From positions 1 to 42,914 of the forward strand of contig JAHDCT010000001.1 of the NCBI GenBank assembly GCA_020629735.1: DNA of 42,914 bases. The letters run 5' to 3'. The position numbers were made by a program, and so were the translations under genes. The notes beneath the pieces were generated by a model that was not told the origin of the DNA, ran no database searches, and saw nothing but the letters and a program-made list of their open reading frames with translations. The stretch comes from a bacterium. Lineage in GTDB: Bacteria; Patescibacteriota; Gracilibacteria; Absconditabacterales; Absconditicoccaceae. Position 1 is the first letter of the stretch, and the number at the start of each line of letters is the position of its first letter. This document shows, piece after piece, positions 21,976-32,845 of the stretch.

Positions 21976-22004
21976 ATTATATTATGCAAACAGAATTTTG
22001 TCAA
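21976..22004 (-). promoter_or_regulatory. consensus sigma70 promoter of the adhesin
   Basis: Perfect TTGACA, 17-bp spacer, perfect TATAAT, about 33 bp before the ATG. The strongest promoter seen in the window, so high expression of the adhesin is likely. Confidence 0.9.
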
Positions 22005-22064
22005 ATTTCAACACACTTGTTTATAACAGAAAACTTTACTCGCTCTTTTCTCTTTATGATTACA

Positions 22065-22098
22065 TAAAAAAACACTTCTCGATTTTTTCAAAAAGTGC
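22065..22098 (-). terminator. probable terminator downstream of psd
   Basis: GCACTT / AAGTGT stem with a long A+T-rich loop, then a run of seven T on the minus strand. It lies between psd and the adhesin promoter. Confidence 0.5.
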
Positions 22099-22127
22099 TT
22101 CTATTTTTTCTCTAGCATATTACTTCC

Positions 22128-22757
22128 CTATTTTCTTGTTGCTAACTGGGTTACCCCATCATACACAACCTGACCTTCTTCAATCAACAAATCAACTGAA
22201 CTTGGAAGGAGAATAGAAACTTGTGATCACAACTTAATTAATCCAATTGTATCTGCAGAATCAACTTCTTCGTCAAGCTCTACGTAATCTACTATACGTC
22301 TTGCTAACAATCCTGCTATCTGGACTATTTTATAGGTAAATCAGTCGTCTGTTTGGAAGGTAAGTTCATTACGTTCATTTTCGAAGTGAGCCTTGAGTCC
22401 TCATGCATCTCTCACTGCGTTTAGAAAGCGTCCAGGTACATATTCTTCTTTAATTAGTTTACTCTTGAGTGGAGCACGCTGGTAATGAACGTTATGCAAA
22501 TTCATTGCAATGTTAATCAGATAACCTGATTCTCAAATATCTTCTGTCTGCGTTTCAAAAATAGCTGCGTACTTCTTTTTCACATCAACACTCTCTCCAT
22601 CTCGTTCTATAATACGGCTTACTTTTCCATTAGCAGGAGAAAGAATTACGTTTTCATCTTCAACTCCTACTCTTTCTGGATCACGAAGAAAATATCAAAA
22701 ATAGAAAAGTAAGAGAAGAACTAAAACCCCTAAAGATCGAGTAATAACGTTTGGCAT
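22128..22757 (-). CDS. psd: phosphatidylserine decarboxylase proenzyme, 209 aa
   Basis: Pyruvoyl enzyme that converts phosphatidylserine to phosphatidylethanolamine at the membrane. N-terminal membrane segment (LGVLVLLLLFYFGYF), then FLRDPERV and LSPANGKVSRI, MNLHNVHYQRAPLKSK with the conserved His, and the self-cleavage site Gly177-Ser178 in IKLGSQVSILLP. Length and order match the short bacterial/archaeal (Psd/Asd) class. The cleavage-site Gly is encoded by UGA, which confirms the code. The neighbour upstream on the same strand is UPF0182. In a CPR-type cell with little lipid synthesis it may modify scavenged lipids; that is inference. Confidence 0.88.
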
Positions 22758-22851
22758 TATGATATATATTGAAAAATAGAATAAAGAAGACTACTGCATC
22801 TTTTGATTTACTATATGAATCTTTTCTAACGATGCAATTTTTCCTTTTCGC

Positions 22852-22893
22852 ATATAAAAAAAAGCGGATTTGCTGTTAATTCAGCAAATCCAC
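22852..22893 (-). terminator. intrinsic terminator of the UPF0182 gene
   Basis: GGATTTGCTG / CAGCAAATCC perfect 10-bp stem with 6-nt loop, then a T run on the minus strand, 33 bp after the UPF0182 stop. Confidence 0.85.
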
Positions 22894-22925
22894 CTCGAAT
22901 AAAGTTGTCGTCCTTCATTCATTAA

Positions 22926-25900
22926 TTAATTGCCTTGTTCACCCCCTGTCGGAAAGAGGATGTTGTAGGCTTTTTCAGCATCAGATACAGCAGAACGAAA
23001 TTTGAGGATTGCCTCTTTCATTAAACGCTGAGCTTCTGCCTTATTGTTTGCAGTTGTGTTTTCAAAGGTTAATTCGCCATTGTTGACAACAGGTATTGGA
23101 ACATTGAAACCTTGCTTTTGAGCAGTACTTATTTGGTAATCCGTTATAAAGCGGTCTTCATAAAGGTTTGGTATTTCACCTGTCATGCGCTCATATTTAA
23201 CTATTTCATAAGGTGGTATCCCCATTACTAAGTTAAAAATCGCCTCGTCAACGGTTCTTCCCCAAGCTAAGTTATCACCTTCAGCAGCAATAATTAACTT
23301 GATTGATGGCAACTCTGCCTTTCCATCTTCGAAAGCTGACACATAAAAAGGCTCAATAAAAACCACCGTAGAGTCAATAGGTATGGTTATCATGTTACCA
23401 CGAAGTACCTTCGACCCTTTATCATCGAGCCAACTAATTTGAGTTGACATCAATGTATTTCCTGAAATCAAAGACTCAATTTTCCATGGAGCATACACAT
23501 TTAAGTCCATTGGGTAATAGAGCAACTCTAAGTCAAGATAGGTTTCATAATCAGATGAACCTGCAAGAATAGCTCGCAAAAAATCTCTTGGCTCTCCATC
23601 CGACTGGGGCTCAGGAGTAAAATTAATAACAGTATTAAAACCAAAATGCCCATGAGCATTTAACATCATTTGTCTTGGAACCATCTGTGTTCTCTTACCT
23701 AAGTATTTCTCATGTCCTACCTCCCAACCATAAAAGTTAGAATAAAACTCTTCAGGCTTATCTTGGTGGTATCTTTTAAGCATATACTTTTGCGCATAGA
23801 TGTAATCCAAAGGATAGATGAGATGTTCTAACACATCTGCAGGCATGCTCTCAAAGGGTTTGAACATTCCCGGCAGAATTTTCATAATTGTAGTCATTAT
23901 TGGATCCTCTTCAGGATACACAGAATAGAAATCTACTGTTCCATCATAGCTATGGACTATTGCCTTCGCTGATGGACGGATGTAGTTAAATTTCTCGTCC
24001 TTCGTAGAGTCCAATTCTGACATATTTAGATGATTTGAGTAAGGGAACTTATCTGATTTGGTGTATCCATGCACCATCCAAACCAAAGAGCTATCCTCCG
24101 TAATTATTGGATGTGCATCTTCGTCCCAATCAATCATTGGACATAAAGCCTCAACTCTTTCCTTAACCTGTCTACGCAACAAGATTCTTGAGTTCTCATT
24201 AATGTTTGGCTGCCCAAATACTAACTTAGAGTCGTACTCATATCCAAAAAACCACTTCTTCCAACCTGAACCAATATTAATTCCTGCCTTACCCTTATAG
24301 ACAGAACGCCTTGTTTTATTTCCATCAGGAAAGTCATATTCTTTAATGTTTGTATTAACATAGAAGAATTTTCCTCCCTTGTTGTCCGCCTCTTGAAAAT
24401 AAATCTTTGGAGATGGTTTAAGTTGTTTGAAGATTGGAAACCCTGTTTGTAAATCATACTCATTAGCTACCATTGAAAAGAAACCGTCCCCATGACCATA
24501 CTCGTAATACTGAGTAATATAGGTCTTAGGATCTAAACCTTCCTGGCTTAACTCAATAGGAGCATACATCATCAAAACGCTATCTTCTCTACATATATCA
24601 ATATCACCCACAATGTACTGAGGAAATTTGGTTACGTTCTCAGTTACAATCCTACTTGTCGCACTAAAGTCCAAAACTCTTGCATTACCGATAAGAACAC
24701 GATTTCTCCGCACACTTTCGATAGTCAAGCCGGGCTTATAGGCAACTTCCTTTTTGGTCAACCTACTTGATAAGCCAAAACCTTCAAGGGTAGACTGAAT
24801 ATTATTATTGATATACTCTTTTTCCACATTACTCTCATTTGGCGCAACAACATAACTTTGAATCAATCCTGGCACAACAAGACTGTTCAAAAGCAATTGT
24901 ATTCCCACGATATTTACTATAATATTTATAGGAACTGAGTATTCATCAGGCTTATGCTGTCCCCAAAAGAACCAAACTAAAGCATAGATTCCTGCTGTTA
25001 CTATACCTACAATAATCCAATGGGTGTACGCACCACCTGACATAATCAACGGCAATGCAATGGCGAAAATTGCTATGCCGAAAGTTGCATGTGACAAGTT
25101 ATGAAACAACTTGCTTTTTGACTTCACAAAAGTTATTAAAAGCGCAATAATAGACAAAGCTAAATAGATAAATTGGGAGGCTTTGCTAACAGGAATTCGA
25201 ACATTTTTATCGGTGTAACCAACTCCGATCATATTCAAATTAGTACCCGCTTCATGACTCGAAGAAAGTAAATTGTAGAGGTCTAACTGAACGCCATAGA
25301 TGGATACTAAGCACCAGACAGAAAACCAAACTCCTACTGACTTAGGAAAATGATCAAGGAACTCCTCTGTATCCCAATTGTTTCTGCTTGTTTTGACACC
25401 ATGGTAAATAAAAGCCATAAGTCCCATAACTACAGCAAACCATAACACACTTGAGACAAGCATATCTCTAACAGACAAATCCATCAAATAAAATGCGTTA
25501 TCCAAATTGAAAATTTTATCTACTGAAGCTCCCATTTCTCCGTAGTTCCAAAATTTCAATAATTCAAACCATTTTGAGCTTAATGTGCCTGCAAAAAGAG
25601 ATGCGAGTGAAATGCCAACCAACCCTGATACTATACCATTTAGATAGGGTTTTAATTCCTTATTTTTTTTATATTCAATGCTTTGGTTGAACAAATAAGC
25701 AGAATACACGGTGAATAAAGTTCCCAGCACCGAAAAAATAAGAAAGAATGCCTTAAGTTGACCAAAATTCTGCAACCAAAAGACATCTTCACGACCAAGT
25801 TTTTTAAACCACCAAAAGTCAGTTAGGTAGCCTGCCAACAGATCATGGATAATTATCCCGACTAATGTGACTATAGGTAAAACCCAATGCCACCATCTCA

Positions 25901-26024
25901 GCCAAGACAATTTCGTTTCCTCACTCTCTTTATTAGAGTTCGCTTTCTTATCTCTACGATAAAAAGCCCACGCTCCTGGGACAAAGGAGAGAAGGAAAGT
26001 TGTTAAGAAGATAGTTAAATACAT
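22926..26024 (-). CDS. UPF0182 family membrane protein, 1,032 aa
   Basis: Large membrane protein of the uncharacterised UPF0182 (COG1615) family. The N-terminal third has about seven or eight membrane segments (MYLTIFLTTFLLSFVPGAWA at the start, LRWWHWVLPIVTLVGIII, ALSIIALLITFV and others). The long soluble part carries family features such as YPEEDPIMTTIMKILPGMF, PLDYIYAQKYMLKRYHQD and ITIPIDSTVVFIEP. Length is normal. I counted about 69 glycines, every one GGN, and no UGA, whereas flanking genes use UGA freely. It also has its own promoter and terminator. I infer recent transfer from a standard-code bacterium. Function is unknown in all lineages that I know. Confidence 0.88.
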   Translation of the reverse strand: MYLTIFLTTFLLSFVPGAWAFYRRDKKANSNKESEETKLSWLRWWHWVLPIVTLVGIIIHDLLAGYLTDFWWFKKLGREDVFWLQNFGQLKAFFLIFSVLGTLFTVYSAYLFNQSIEYKKNKELKPYLNGIVSGLVGISLASLFAGTLSSKWFELLKFWNYGEMGASVDKIFNLDNAFYLMDLSVRDMLVSSVLWFAVVMGLMAFIYHGVKTSRNNWDTEEFLDHFPKSVGVWFSVWCLVSIYGVQLDLYNLLSSSHEAGTNLNMIGVGYTDKNVRIPVSKASQFIYLALSIIALLITFVKSKSKLFHNLSHATFGIAIFAIALPLIMSGGAYTHWIIVGIVTAGIYALVWFFWGQHKPDEYSVPINIIVNIVGIQLLLNSLVVPGLIQSYVVAPNESNVEKEYINNNIQSTLEGFGLSSRLTKKEVAYKPGLTIESVRRNRVLIGNARVLDFSATSRIVTENVTKFPQYIVGDIDICREDSVLMMYAPIELSQEGLDPKTYITQYYEYGHGDGFFSMVANEYDLQTGFPIFKQLKPSPKIYFQEADNKGGKFFYVNTNIKEYDFPDGNKTRRSVYKGKAGINIGSGWKKWFFGYEYDSKLVFGQPNINENSRILLRRQVKERVEALCPMIDWDEDAHPIITEDSSLVWMVHGYTKSDKFPYSNHLNMSELDSTKDEKFNYIRPSAKAIVHSYDGTVDFYSVYPEEDPIMTTIMKILPGMFKPFESMPADVLEHLIYPLDYIYAQKYMLKRYHQDKPEEFYSNFYGWEVGHEKYLGKRTQMVPRQMMLNAHGHFGFNTVINFTPEPQSDGEPRDFLRAILAGSSDYETYLDLELLYYPMDLNVYAPWKIESLISGNTLMSTQISWLDDKGSKVLRGNMITIPIDSTVVFIEPFYVSAFEDGKAELPSIKLIIAAEGDNLAWGRTVDEAIFNLVMGIPPYEIVKYERMTGEIPNLYEDRFITDYQISTAQKQGFNVPIPVVNNGELTFENTTANNKAEAQRLMKEAILKFRSAVSDAEKAYNILFPTGGEQGN

Positions 26025-26067
26025 AATTTTCTTTTAAACTTTGTAATTTTAATGGACGACAAATCAC

Positions 26068-26095
26068 TTTATATATACTACAAAATAAATGTCAA
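26068..26095 (-). promoter_or_regulatory. sigma70 promoter of the UPF0182 gene
   Basis: TTGACA, 16 bp, TATAAA, about 44 bp before the ATG. Confidence 0.7.
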
Positions 26096-26109
26096 TATAT
26101 TTAAAATAC

Positions 26110-26141
26110 AAAAAAAACACCAAACAATCCCTGTTTGATGT
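26110..26141 (-). terminator. intrinsic terminator
   Basis: ACATCAAACA / TGTTTGGTGT stem with 4-nt loop and a T run on the minus strand. Ends the operon 32324-26159. Confidence 0.85.
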
Positions 26142-26158
26142 CTTTATTTTTCTTACTT

Positions 26159-27652
26159 CTAACCAGTATATTTATATCCTACTCTTTCTACGGTGTAAGC
26201 GTTTCATAATCAGATTTGGTCTAACTTTATTTTCTTCTCTTTTACCTCTCCGTCTGGTCATTCTCATCTGACGATAATATGATCATTTCACACTTCGTCA
26301 ACTGTTACTTTGTAAAGATTTTCATTATTCTCTGCTAGAAAGCATTTCATGTTTTTTTTGAATGAAAGTGTTGCATTTGGATTTGGTATTTCATCGTCAT
26401 ATCAACTAAAGAATCTAAAGTTTTCTGAGTAAATCTTATCTCCTATACGAGTAAGAGCCTCATTTAAATTATCTCCTATATGGACTTTCCCTTTTTTGAT
26501 ATGTGTAGAGCGAGCAAAATCTTGAATCATTTTATCTATCTGAACTTTATACTCTCAAATTTTGCCATGATCTTCTAATACCAGAGCTTCAAGTTGCACT
26601 AGGACTTGCTCATCGTATGCAGCAACAATATCTTTTTTATACAGTTTTACTTTTCTAGCAAATTCCTTTAATTTTCGCTCATTTTTATAATATCGTTCAT
26701 CTGCTCATTTGAATATATGCTTTACTTCATTTCCCTTTGCGTACATATCTGCAAAATTCAGTTTTATTCCACCAAGTTTTACTCCATCATTTAAAACTTC
26801 TTCAATTGATCCTTCTATATTATTTCATTGGTTATTATATTGGATATACATTCCTACTTTCAGTTCTTCTTGCCCGAGTGATCTCTCAAGTTTTTGAAGT
26901 TCTTCAGAATTTATCACGGAAATTATCTCCTTAAATACTTCATTATCTAAATTATCGCTAGATGAATAGCTCCTTTCTGTATAATCTATAAATACCTGAT
27001 GCTGAGTGAGCTCAAAAATGCTTTCTTTGTATCTGTCTAAATAGACATACTTTTTGTGGTATCAATCAAGTCTTCTGCATATTTTTAAAAACGCTTCCCC
27101 TTCCCCTGTATTCTCCCCATACGTTTCTTGGCCCAAAATCATTTTCAACTTCATCTGATTTTCGAGAGATTCAATATACCAAGCATCTTCATCTTTGTAT
27201 TCAATTTCAGCAGATACGATACTACTTTCTTTGAGACGAGAATCATCTTCCATTATAAGAATTGAGTCATCTTCTGATGAAGTGAAATCTTTTATCTTTC
27301 ATGTTACCGTTTCTCCTTCGTTGGTAATGAGGACGACTTGCATTCCTGACCCTAAGAGATCTGGAGTCGCCATTCTTAGCTTTGGACTTTCGGCGTACTC
27401 GATATCTGGTAATTCCCCTTCTCTATACTTATTTAAAAGTAACTTTGCCTCATCTAATCACGATGCGAAAATTATTCAACTTGTCTCTTTTGTTCACTCT
27501 TCCATAGGTACAATAGGTGCATTTTTACGCATCATAATTTTTACCGCAAACTCCGCTTGGAGCTCGATTATTCTCATAAGTGCGTCTTCATCTACGTGAT
27601 GTAAAATTTTATCGTTTTCGAATTTATACATCTTATCTTGCTTATTCTCCAT
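26159..27652 (-). CDS. hypothetical protein, 497 aa, downstream partner of the metalloprotease
   Basis: Not recognised. Soluble, acidic, no signal peptide. Two similar small-domain patterns occur: GMQVVLITNEGETVTGKIKD near residue 105 and KVGMYIQYNNQGNNIEGSIE near 270, both reminiscent of short SH3-like or KOW-like barrels; a third may be at the C terminus (YKVTVDEVGNDHIIVRGEG). The middle is helical and charged. UGA-Gly throughout. It lies 61 bp after the metalloprotease gene on the same strand, with an additional promoter in the gap, so the two may act together. Confidence 0.78.
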
Positions 27653-27677
27653 AGTGATTGCTAAGGTTAAAACAATT

Positions 27678-27707
27678 ATAATATACCCGATTCTTCGATT
27701 AAGTCAA
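27678..27707 (-). promoter_or_regulatory. possible sigma70 promoter
   Basis: TTGACT, 18 bp, TATTAT, in the gap between the metalloprotease stop and the ATG at 27652. Would give the downstream gene extra transcription. Confidence 0.5.
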
Positions 27708-27713
27708 TTTTTC

Positions 27714-30700
27714 TTACTTTTTGAAATCTACCAACAGTGCCTTTGAGTAGTCTCAATGTAACTGTAAATCTTCAATATGCGCCTTATCAATCTGTTCTGT
27801 CAGTACAGCTAATGCTATTGGAGAAGCTCCAGCCGTCGCTCCAGCAAGCTGCTCTAGTTTAAATAGCATTTTTTTCAACATTTTCACATTAGTGAAAGAG
27901 ACCGTTTCATGAGATATAGGTATACTATTTACAAATGCGGTAACTGGTAGATTATGCTTTCTTGCGAAGAGTATTCGGGGGAGATAGTGCTCCAGAAAAT
28001 TATATGAAATTTCTTCAAGTACGCCTTCCGGACTATCTCTGTACTGATACATGATTGATTTTTTTGTTTCTGGTACCAGATGAGAACGACTAAAATTTAT
28101 TACTATCTTATCATAATTCTCAGGGATAAGTTTCCATCATTGACCCGCTAAATATGCTTCTGCCTCCTCAAATAGATTCCTACTATCTTCCTTACTTACT
28201 TCTAGGTACGAGAGAAAATCACGAGAAGAGCTTCTTTTTACTGTATGTGATGCTCATAGTTCTTCTACAAGTTCTTCTATTGAAGCCGTTGAGATAGTAT
28301 GCCCTAGTTTTGTCAGCCCATCTTTGATATCTTCTCGATCTTCAAACCACTCTTTTTTCTCATCTTCATCAACTACTAACCCAATTGTTGAAAGTTCTGA
28401 AACAGACAAATAATCTTTTTCCTTGATTAGCTTTGCAATTTCGTCTCTAAATTTATGCACTCGTTGTATACGATATTTTACTTCCCCTAATCATACTAAT
28501 GCTGCTCACACTGCTGAAAGCATAAACAGAATTAATCCTATCATTCATCGATAAGATCAAATATCTCTGTACTCGTTATGTCCATACGGATCAACTACGC
28601 TGAGTATTTTTCTATGTGTATCAGCGACCACCTTTTCATCTACTTTTTTTCCATCTTTAAATTCTTTTGCAAGCTTCGTAAAGATTCTTTTTACTCAGGC
28701 CAATTGCCTTTGCGTCAGCTCTTGTCCTCACATAACTACTGTATACAATTTGTAAGGCTCTACTGCTCACAAATTTATATAGTATTCTCGTACTTCGTCT
28801 TCAGTGAAAAGCTCTGGGTATTTAACGACATCATGCATTTTACTTACTGCCCTATATGTTCTAGCTTGATCATTCCATGTAGGAAAATTATCTAAATGTT
28901 CTTGTGCATTCTTTGATACTACTTTTAGTTTTAATGAATCCATATCAGAAACATTCAGACATATCACACTCATTACTAAGCAAAAGATTGCTGATACCGT
29001 ATATGGTGTACGCTTATTTTGATTTTCTGCTTCTAGAGTATCAAGCCGGTTGTCAATTGGAAAAGAGAGCTTGCCAGAATAAAGCTCATTGAACTTCTTC
29101 GCCAGCTCTTTCATTGTCTTTCTCCTTCTCTTTGTGTAAACAGCAAAAAAGGCTAGTAAGTATACTCCCAATGTACCAACAAGATATATAAAATAATCTC
29201 TTATATCACTGTTAACCTCATCTAAAAAGTCGTAGATTTCCTTTGCAAGTGGACTTCTATCTTTAATCATTGGATCGAGATACTGATCTAAGGTATGTTT
29301 GAATCAGTCTGATTTTTTTAACATATCTGCCGCATTCTTCTTATTTTGCTGACGAAAGTACTCTTCCACTGCTTGACTAAATCACACTCCTTGGCCATTC
29401 ATATATCTGATAATTTCTTCTTTTGCTTGCTCATCGTCATGTATCTTAAATGATACATCGATTTGTGACTTGATAAAAGCAGCCTGATCTTCCATTATTT
29501 TATCAACTGCTTCATGCTTTCCTTTATAGAGCTCATCAAAAAACGGAACTGTTTCTTCAAAGTTATAGATATGAAAGATACTATCTACTTGTTGAGTAAT
29601 TGTTGCACGCAATGTAGTCGTACTAATAATTTCATCTAAAGAAATAGTTCAATTCTTTTCACATTCTTCAGCAAGATATGTTATCGTTCTTCTTGATACT
29701 GATTCTCATACAAGGTCTTTTTCTTCAAGATACTCTTTTATAATTGTTCAGCTCGCCTGCCTCAGACCGTATTTCGGATCGTTATAGTGAAAAATAAAGT
29801 TTTGGTCTTTTTTTCGATCTTCATATGCTTCATCGGAAAATAGGTGTATTCTTAGTTTCTCAGCTAGATATTCGAGATCTTTCATATACTTCATATGGAG
29901 AAAGTTAATCACCTTCTCTTCTGCCTTTGAAGGTTGCTGATAAGAAGCCCAGCGGGGTTTGAAAAGCTTATTGTATATATTTTCTCTTAGCGTTGAATCT
30001 ACTTGATAAGAGAAGTAGTTTGGATCATATTCTCATTTGCCGGTGAAATTAAAAGTATCTACTTGCACTCCAGCATACTTACTTCAACTTCACTGAATTT
30101 CTTCGGCAATTTCTTCTTCAAACTGCTTTCTTGTATTAAAAAACCAGTCTAAGCCTCATTCTCTTCCTTGTGATGTTCAATTCCCTTTTCCATTACCTCA
30201 GCCTCTTCACCCACTCCCTGTTCCGATTCATTCTCATCATGTATCCTGCTCATCGTTCTTTTCTTCTTTTTGGGGTCTTTGATGTCATAAGTTTTCGTTT
30301 GTTTCAAAATCAACATCCGGTACATTACCTGGCAATTGATCTTTAGGGCTTCTCGTAGCGAGCTCCTCAGCATTTTCTAAAAGGTAGTTCATTCATTTCT
30401 TTGCTTTTTCTGCATCTGAGATATCGAGTTTATCGATTTCATAGAAATAACTCTGTTGATATCTAATAATTAAATCTGTCAATGCATCTCTTGTTCATGG
30501 TGTTTGTAGAGAGTGTGATCTTGCTGCTATTATTCATTTTGTTCATCAACAAAAAAATGCGATAGCAACAGGATCAACAATATCCTCGCTGAATATTCTA
30601 ATAACTTTTTGTAAATGTTTAGCATAGTCTCGATTTGGTGGCTGAGAGTCTGAGTTTTTATAATTATAATACAGTTTTGCTGAAAAATTTTCAAATCAAT

Positions 30701-32324
30701 CATAGCCTCAATATGCCTTGTCTATCATAAGCATATTTAGTATATGAGGCGCATATGGATCATATTCGTCATATACATCGTGGTTCGTCAATTTATAGAG
30801 AATATGTTGTGTTATCGCTTCAGTAAGTCATTCATTTCTCATAGTTGAAGCTGATGTTCAAGTAAGTCCATGAACAAGTTCGTGTATGATAACATGTATT
30901 ACTTCTCGCGTATTTCCTCTTTTGAGGAGTTCCTCATCTAGATAGACATCTTTATCAGTTGGATTATCAGCCCGTGATTTATATAGTCCAATGACATGGC
31001 CAGGCAGGTCCTCCACCCTAATTTCATCTACTATTCAAACCTCAAAATCAGCTTTTTTTACCGCGTCTTTTCAACGTACGGTTTTTATGGTTTCATAAAA
31101 CGCCAACTTCACTAAATCAAAATCGATAACTTCGTTATTTTCTACCGTTTCTTCTAGGTTTGAAAAATCATTATGTTTGTGAAAGTGTCCAATTTCGTGT
31201 TCATGAGGATGTCCATGCTTGTGATGGTCAAATTCATCTTTATCAGGTATAGTTAGGACACTGATTCAGGTTGCTCCGTGATCATATAAATTCTCGTAAT
31301 CTCTAAAAAGCAGTTCATTATCTATTTCTTCAGCTGGTATCGCATCATCATCTTTTTCTTGCCAAGGATACTGGATCTTCTTTCCGATAGGTCATGCACT
31401 AGTTTCTATCGCTATAGGCTCGTTGATTATCTCTGCAACTTTCGTTCAAACAACACTTAAGATCGCAATCGTTCCAATTCCTACATAGGTCCAGTTAACT
31501 GCTTTGGGTCTTTTTCTTAACATCTTCTTGAAAAGCTTCCGATGCTTCTCTTGATGAGTCTTTCAATCTCGTTCTTCTTCAAAATATGAAAAATAGCTCT
31601 TTACAGATTCTGAGTCTAGTTCATGCACGGCAGCATGACCTACATATCTTAATCATGCTGCTATTACTCAAGATACTTTGCTTAGCAAAGGTGCAAAATC
31701 GATATTATTTTGGAAATACAATCACTTAATTTCTTTCAACAATGCTTCTATTGTCTCCTTATCGTATCCATCTTGAACGCACATCTTGAGTAAGTCACAA
31801 TACGCACAAAATATAAGTGGTTTACTATATCCTTCTCAAGTTTCAAGGAAAGGAAATGATTTAAGCAGACTCTTTCACTCCTCTAGTTTTTCAAAGGAAG
31901 CATAAAGCGGCTTCTTGTAAGAATATTCACGTTCTCCAAGAGTGAAATCTATTCCCTTTTCTCCTCTTTGATAGCCAAAGGTTGTTCGTTTTCTACGCTT
32001 CTTCTTCCTCTTTTCCTTTCATTCTTTTTCTATTTTTCCCTTATCTTCTTTTCCTTTTGATACCCAGGTACGGTCAAGAAAGGGATATGAGGTATATATA
32101 TCTATCTCGCGAGGCTCCTCATCTACTTTAACTCATTTATTTCACCTAAATGACTCTGTATAAAAATTCTGTAAACTTTTTTCGATTAGGGCTTTGTAGT
32201 TTTGACGGAGAAATTTCTGTTGTTTGTCATTTTTTCCAAGCACCTCAAAAGCACTCTGATTATAGCCAGAGATATGTGTTGTAATATTTTTCGAATAAGA
32301 AAACGAGTCTAATCTAAATATCAT
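27714..32324 (-). CDS. giant membrane zinc metalloprotease with His-rich segment, 1,536 aa
   Basis: One continuous table-25 frame. Residues about 1-270 are soluble with a very basic stretch (KEKKRKKRRKR near 105). First membrane segment about 275-298. A His-rich patch at 367-384 (nine His in 18 residues, DHHKHGHPHEHEIGHFHKH). Then HELVH at 481-485 and NEGLTEA with Glu498, a gluzincin-type HExxH...NEG zinc site. A long Gly/Asn/Lys-rich linker (residues about 700-725), a helical region, two membrane segments (about 1043-1064 and 1105-1126), another at about 1255-1278, and a soluble C terminus. Topology suggests the protease domain sits on one face between membrane anchors. No family of this architecture is known to me. 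Stop TAA. Confidence 0.85.
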
Positions 32325-32330
32325 ATAAAC

Positions 32331-32533
32331 CTATTTATAAATCATATACTTCTCTTCTTCACGCAGCCTAGCAAACCTTATTCGTGACAGTCCGTCCTTC
32401 AAAGACCTATACAGTTCTTCAAATGAAATACACTATTTGTGACCTCACATCTTGCTTTAGGTATAAAATGAATTCGTTTATCTGTTTTGGCTCTCACTAC
32501 GATCATATTTGAAAATCTAATTCTTCATTCCAT
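32331..32533 (-). pseudogene. possible small frameshifted gene upstream of the metalloprotease
   Basis: Two frames look protein-like and join end to end: from ATG 32533 (MEGRIRFSNMIVVRAKTDK...ARCEVTNS) and, one frame over, SFEELYRSLKDGLSRIRFARL...MIYK ending in TAG at 32331, only 7 bp before the metalloprotease ATG on that strand. A single-base shift would give a protein of about 65 residues, possibly translationally coupled to the protease. Left in its frame the first part ends at 32378 (51 residues). Low certainty. Confidence 0.3.
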
Positions 32534-32812
32534 ACGAGAGTATTTTAACGGTATTTATTTTTTTACGGCCGCATGTAATTCTTCGGTTTGCAAAAGAATT
32601 ACTATAACTAGCTCAGTCTTTCAACTCTATGCTTTTATTGTCAAGCATCCAAATCATTCTCGTATCTGTTTACTCTTTTTATACAATTGTTTTCTCGATT
32701 TGATTTTCTTTGAGCACTATAATGAAAAATCTATGCTCAAACGTATACTTTTATATGTAAATCACAATCATTGTCAATACTTATAATTCAATGAATATTC
32801 TTTGATATAAAT
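32534..32812 (-). other. intergenic region with promoter of the protease operon
   Basis: No convincing gene on either strand; a plus-strand TTG frame at 32487-32786 looks like chance. A TTGACA, 16 bp, TATAAA promoter at 32750-32777 on the minus strand points to the protease operon and would leave a leader of over 400 nt that contains the small frames. Confidence 0.45.
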
Positions 32813-32837
32813 AAAAAGCGTGCCTAAACACGCTTTT
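32813..32837 (-). terminator. intrinsic terminator of the reverse transcriptase gene
   Basis: AAGCGTG / CACGCTT stem with 6-nt loop then T run on the minus strand, 9 bp after the RT stop. Confidence 0.85.
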
Positions 32838-32845
32838 CTACAACT

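Noticed and set aside
32487..32786. 99-residue plus-strand frame
   Set aside because: TTG start, Phe/Ile/Leu-rich composition of A+T-rich DNA read at random, no promoter or terminator; it lies opposite the leader of the protease operon.
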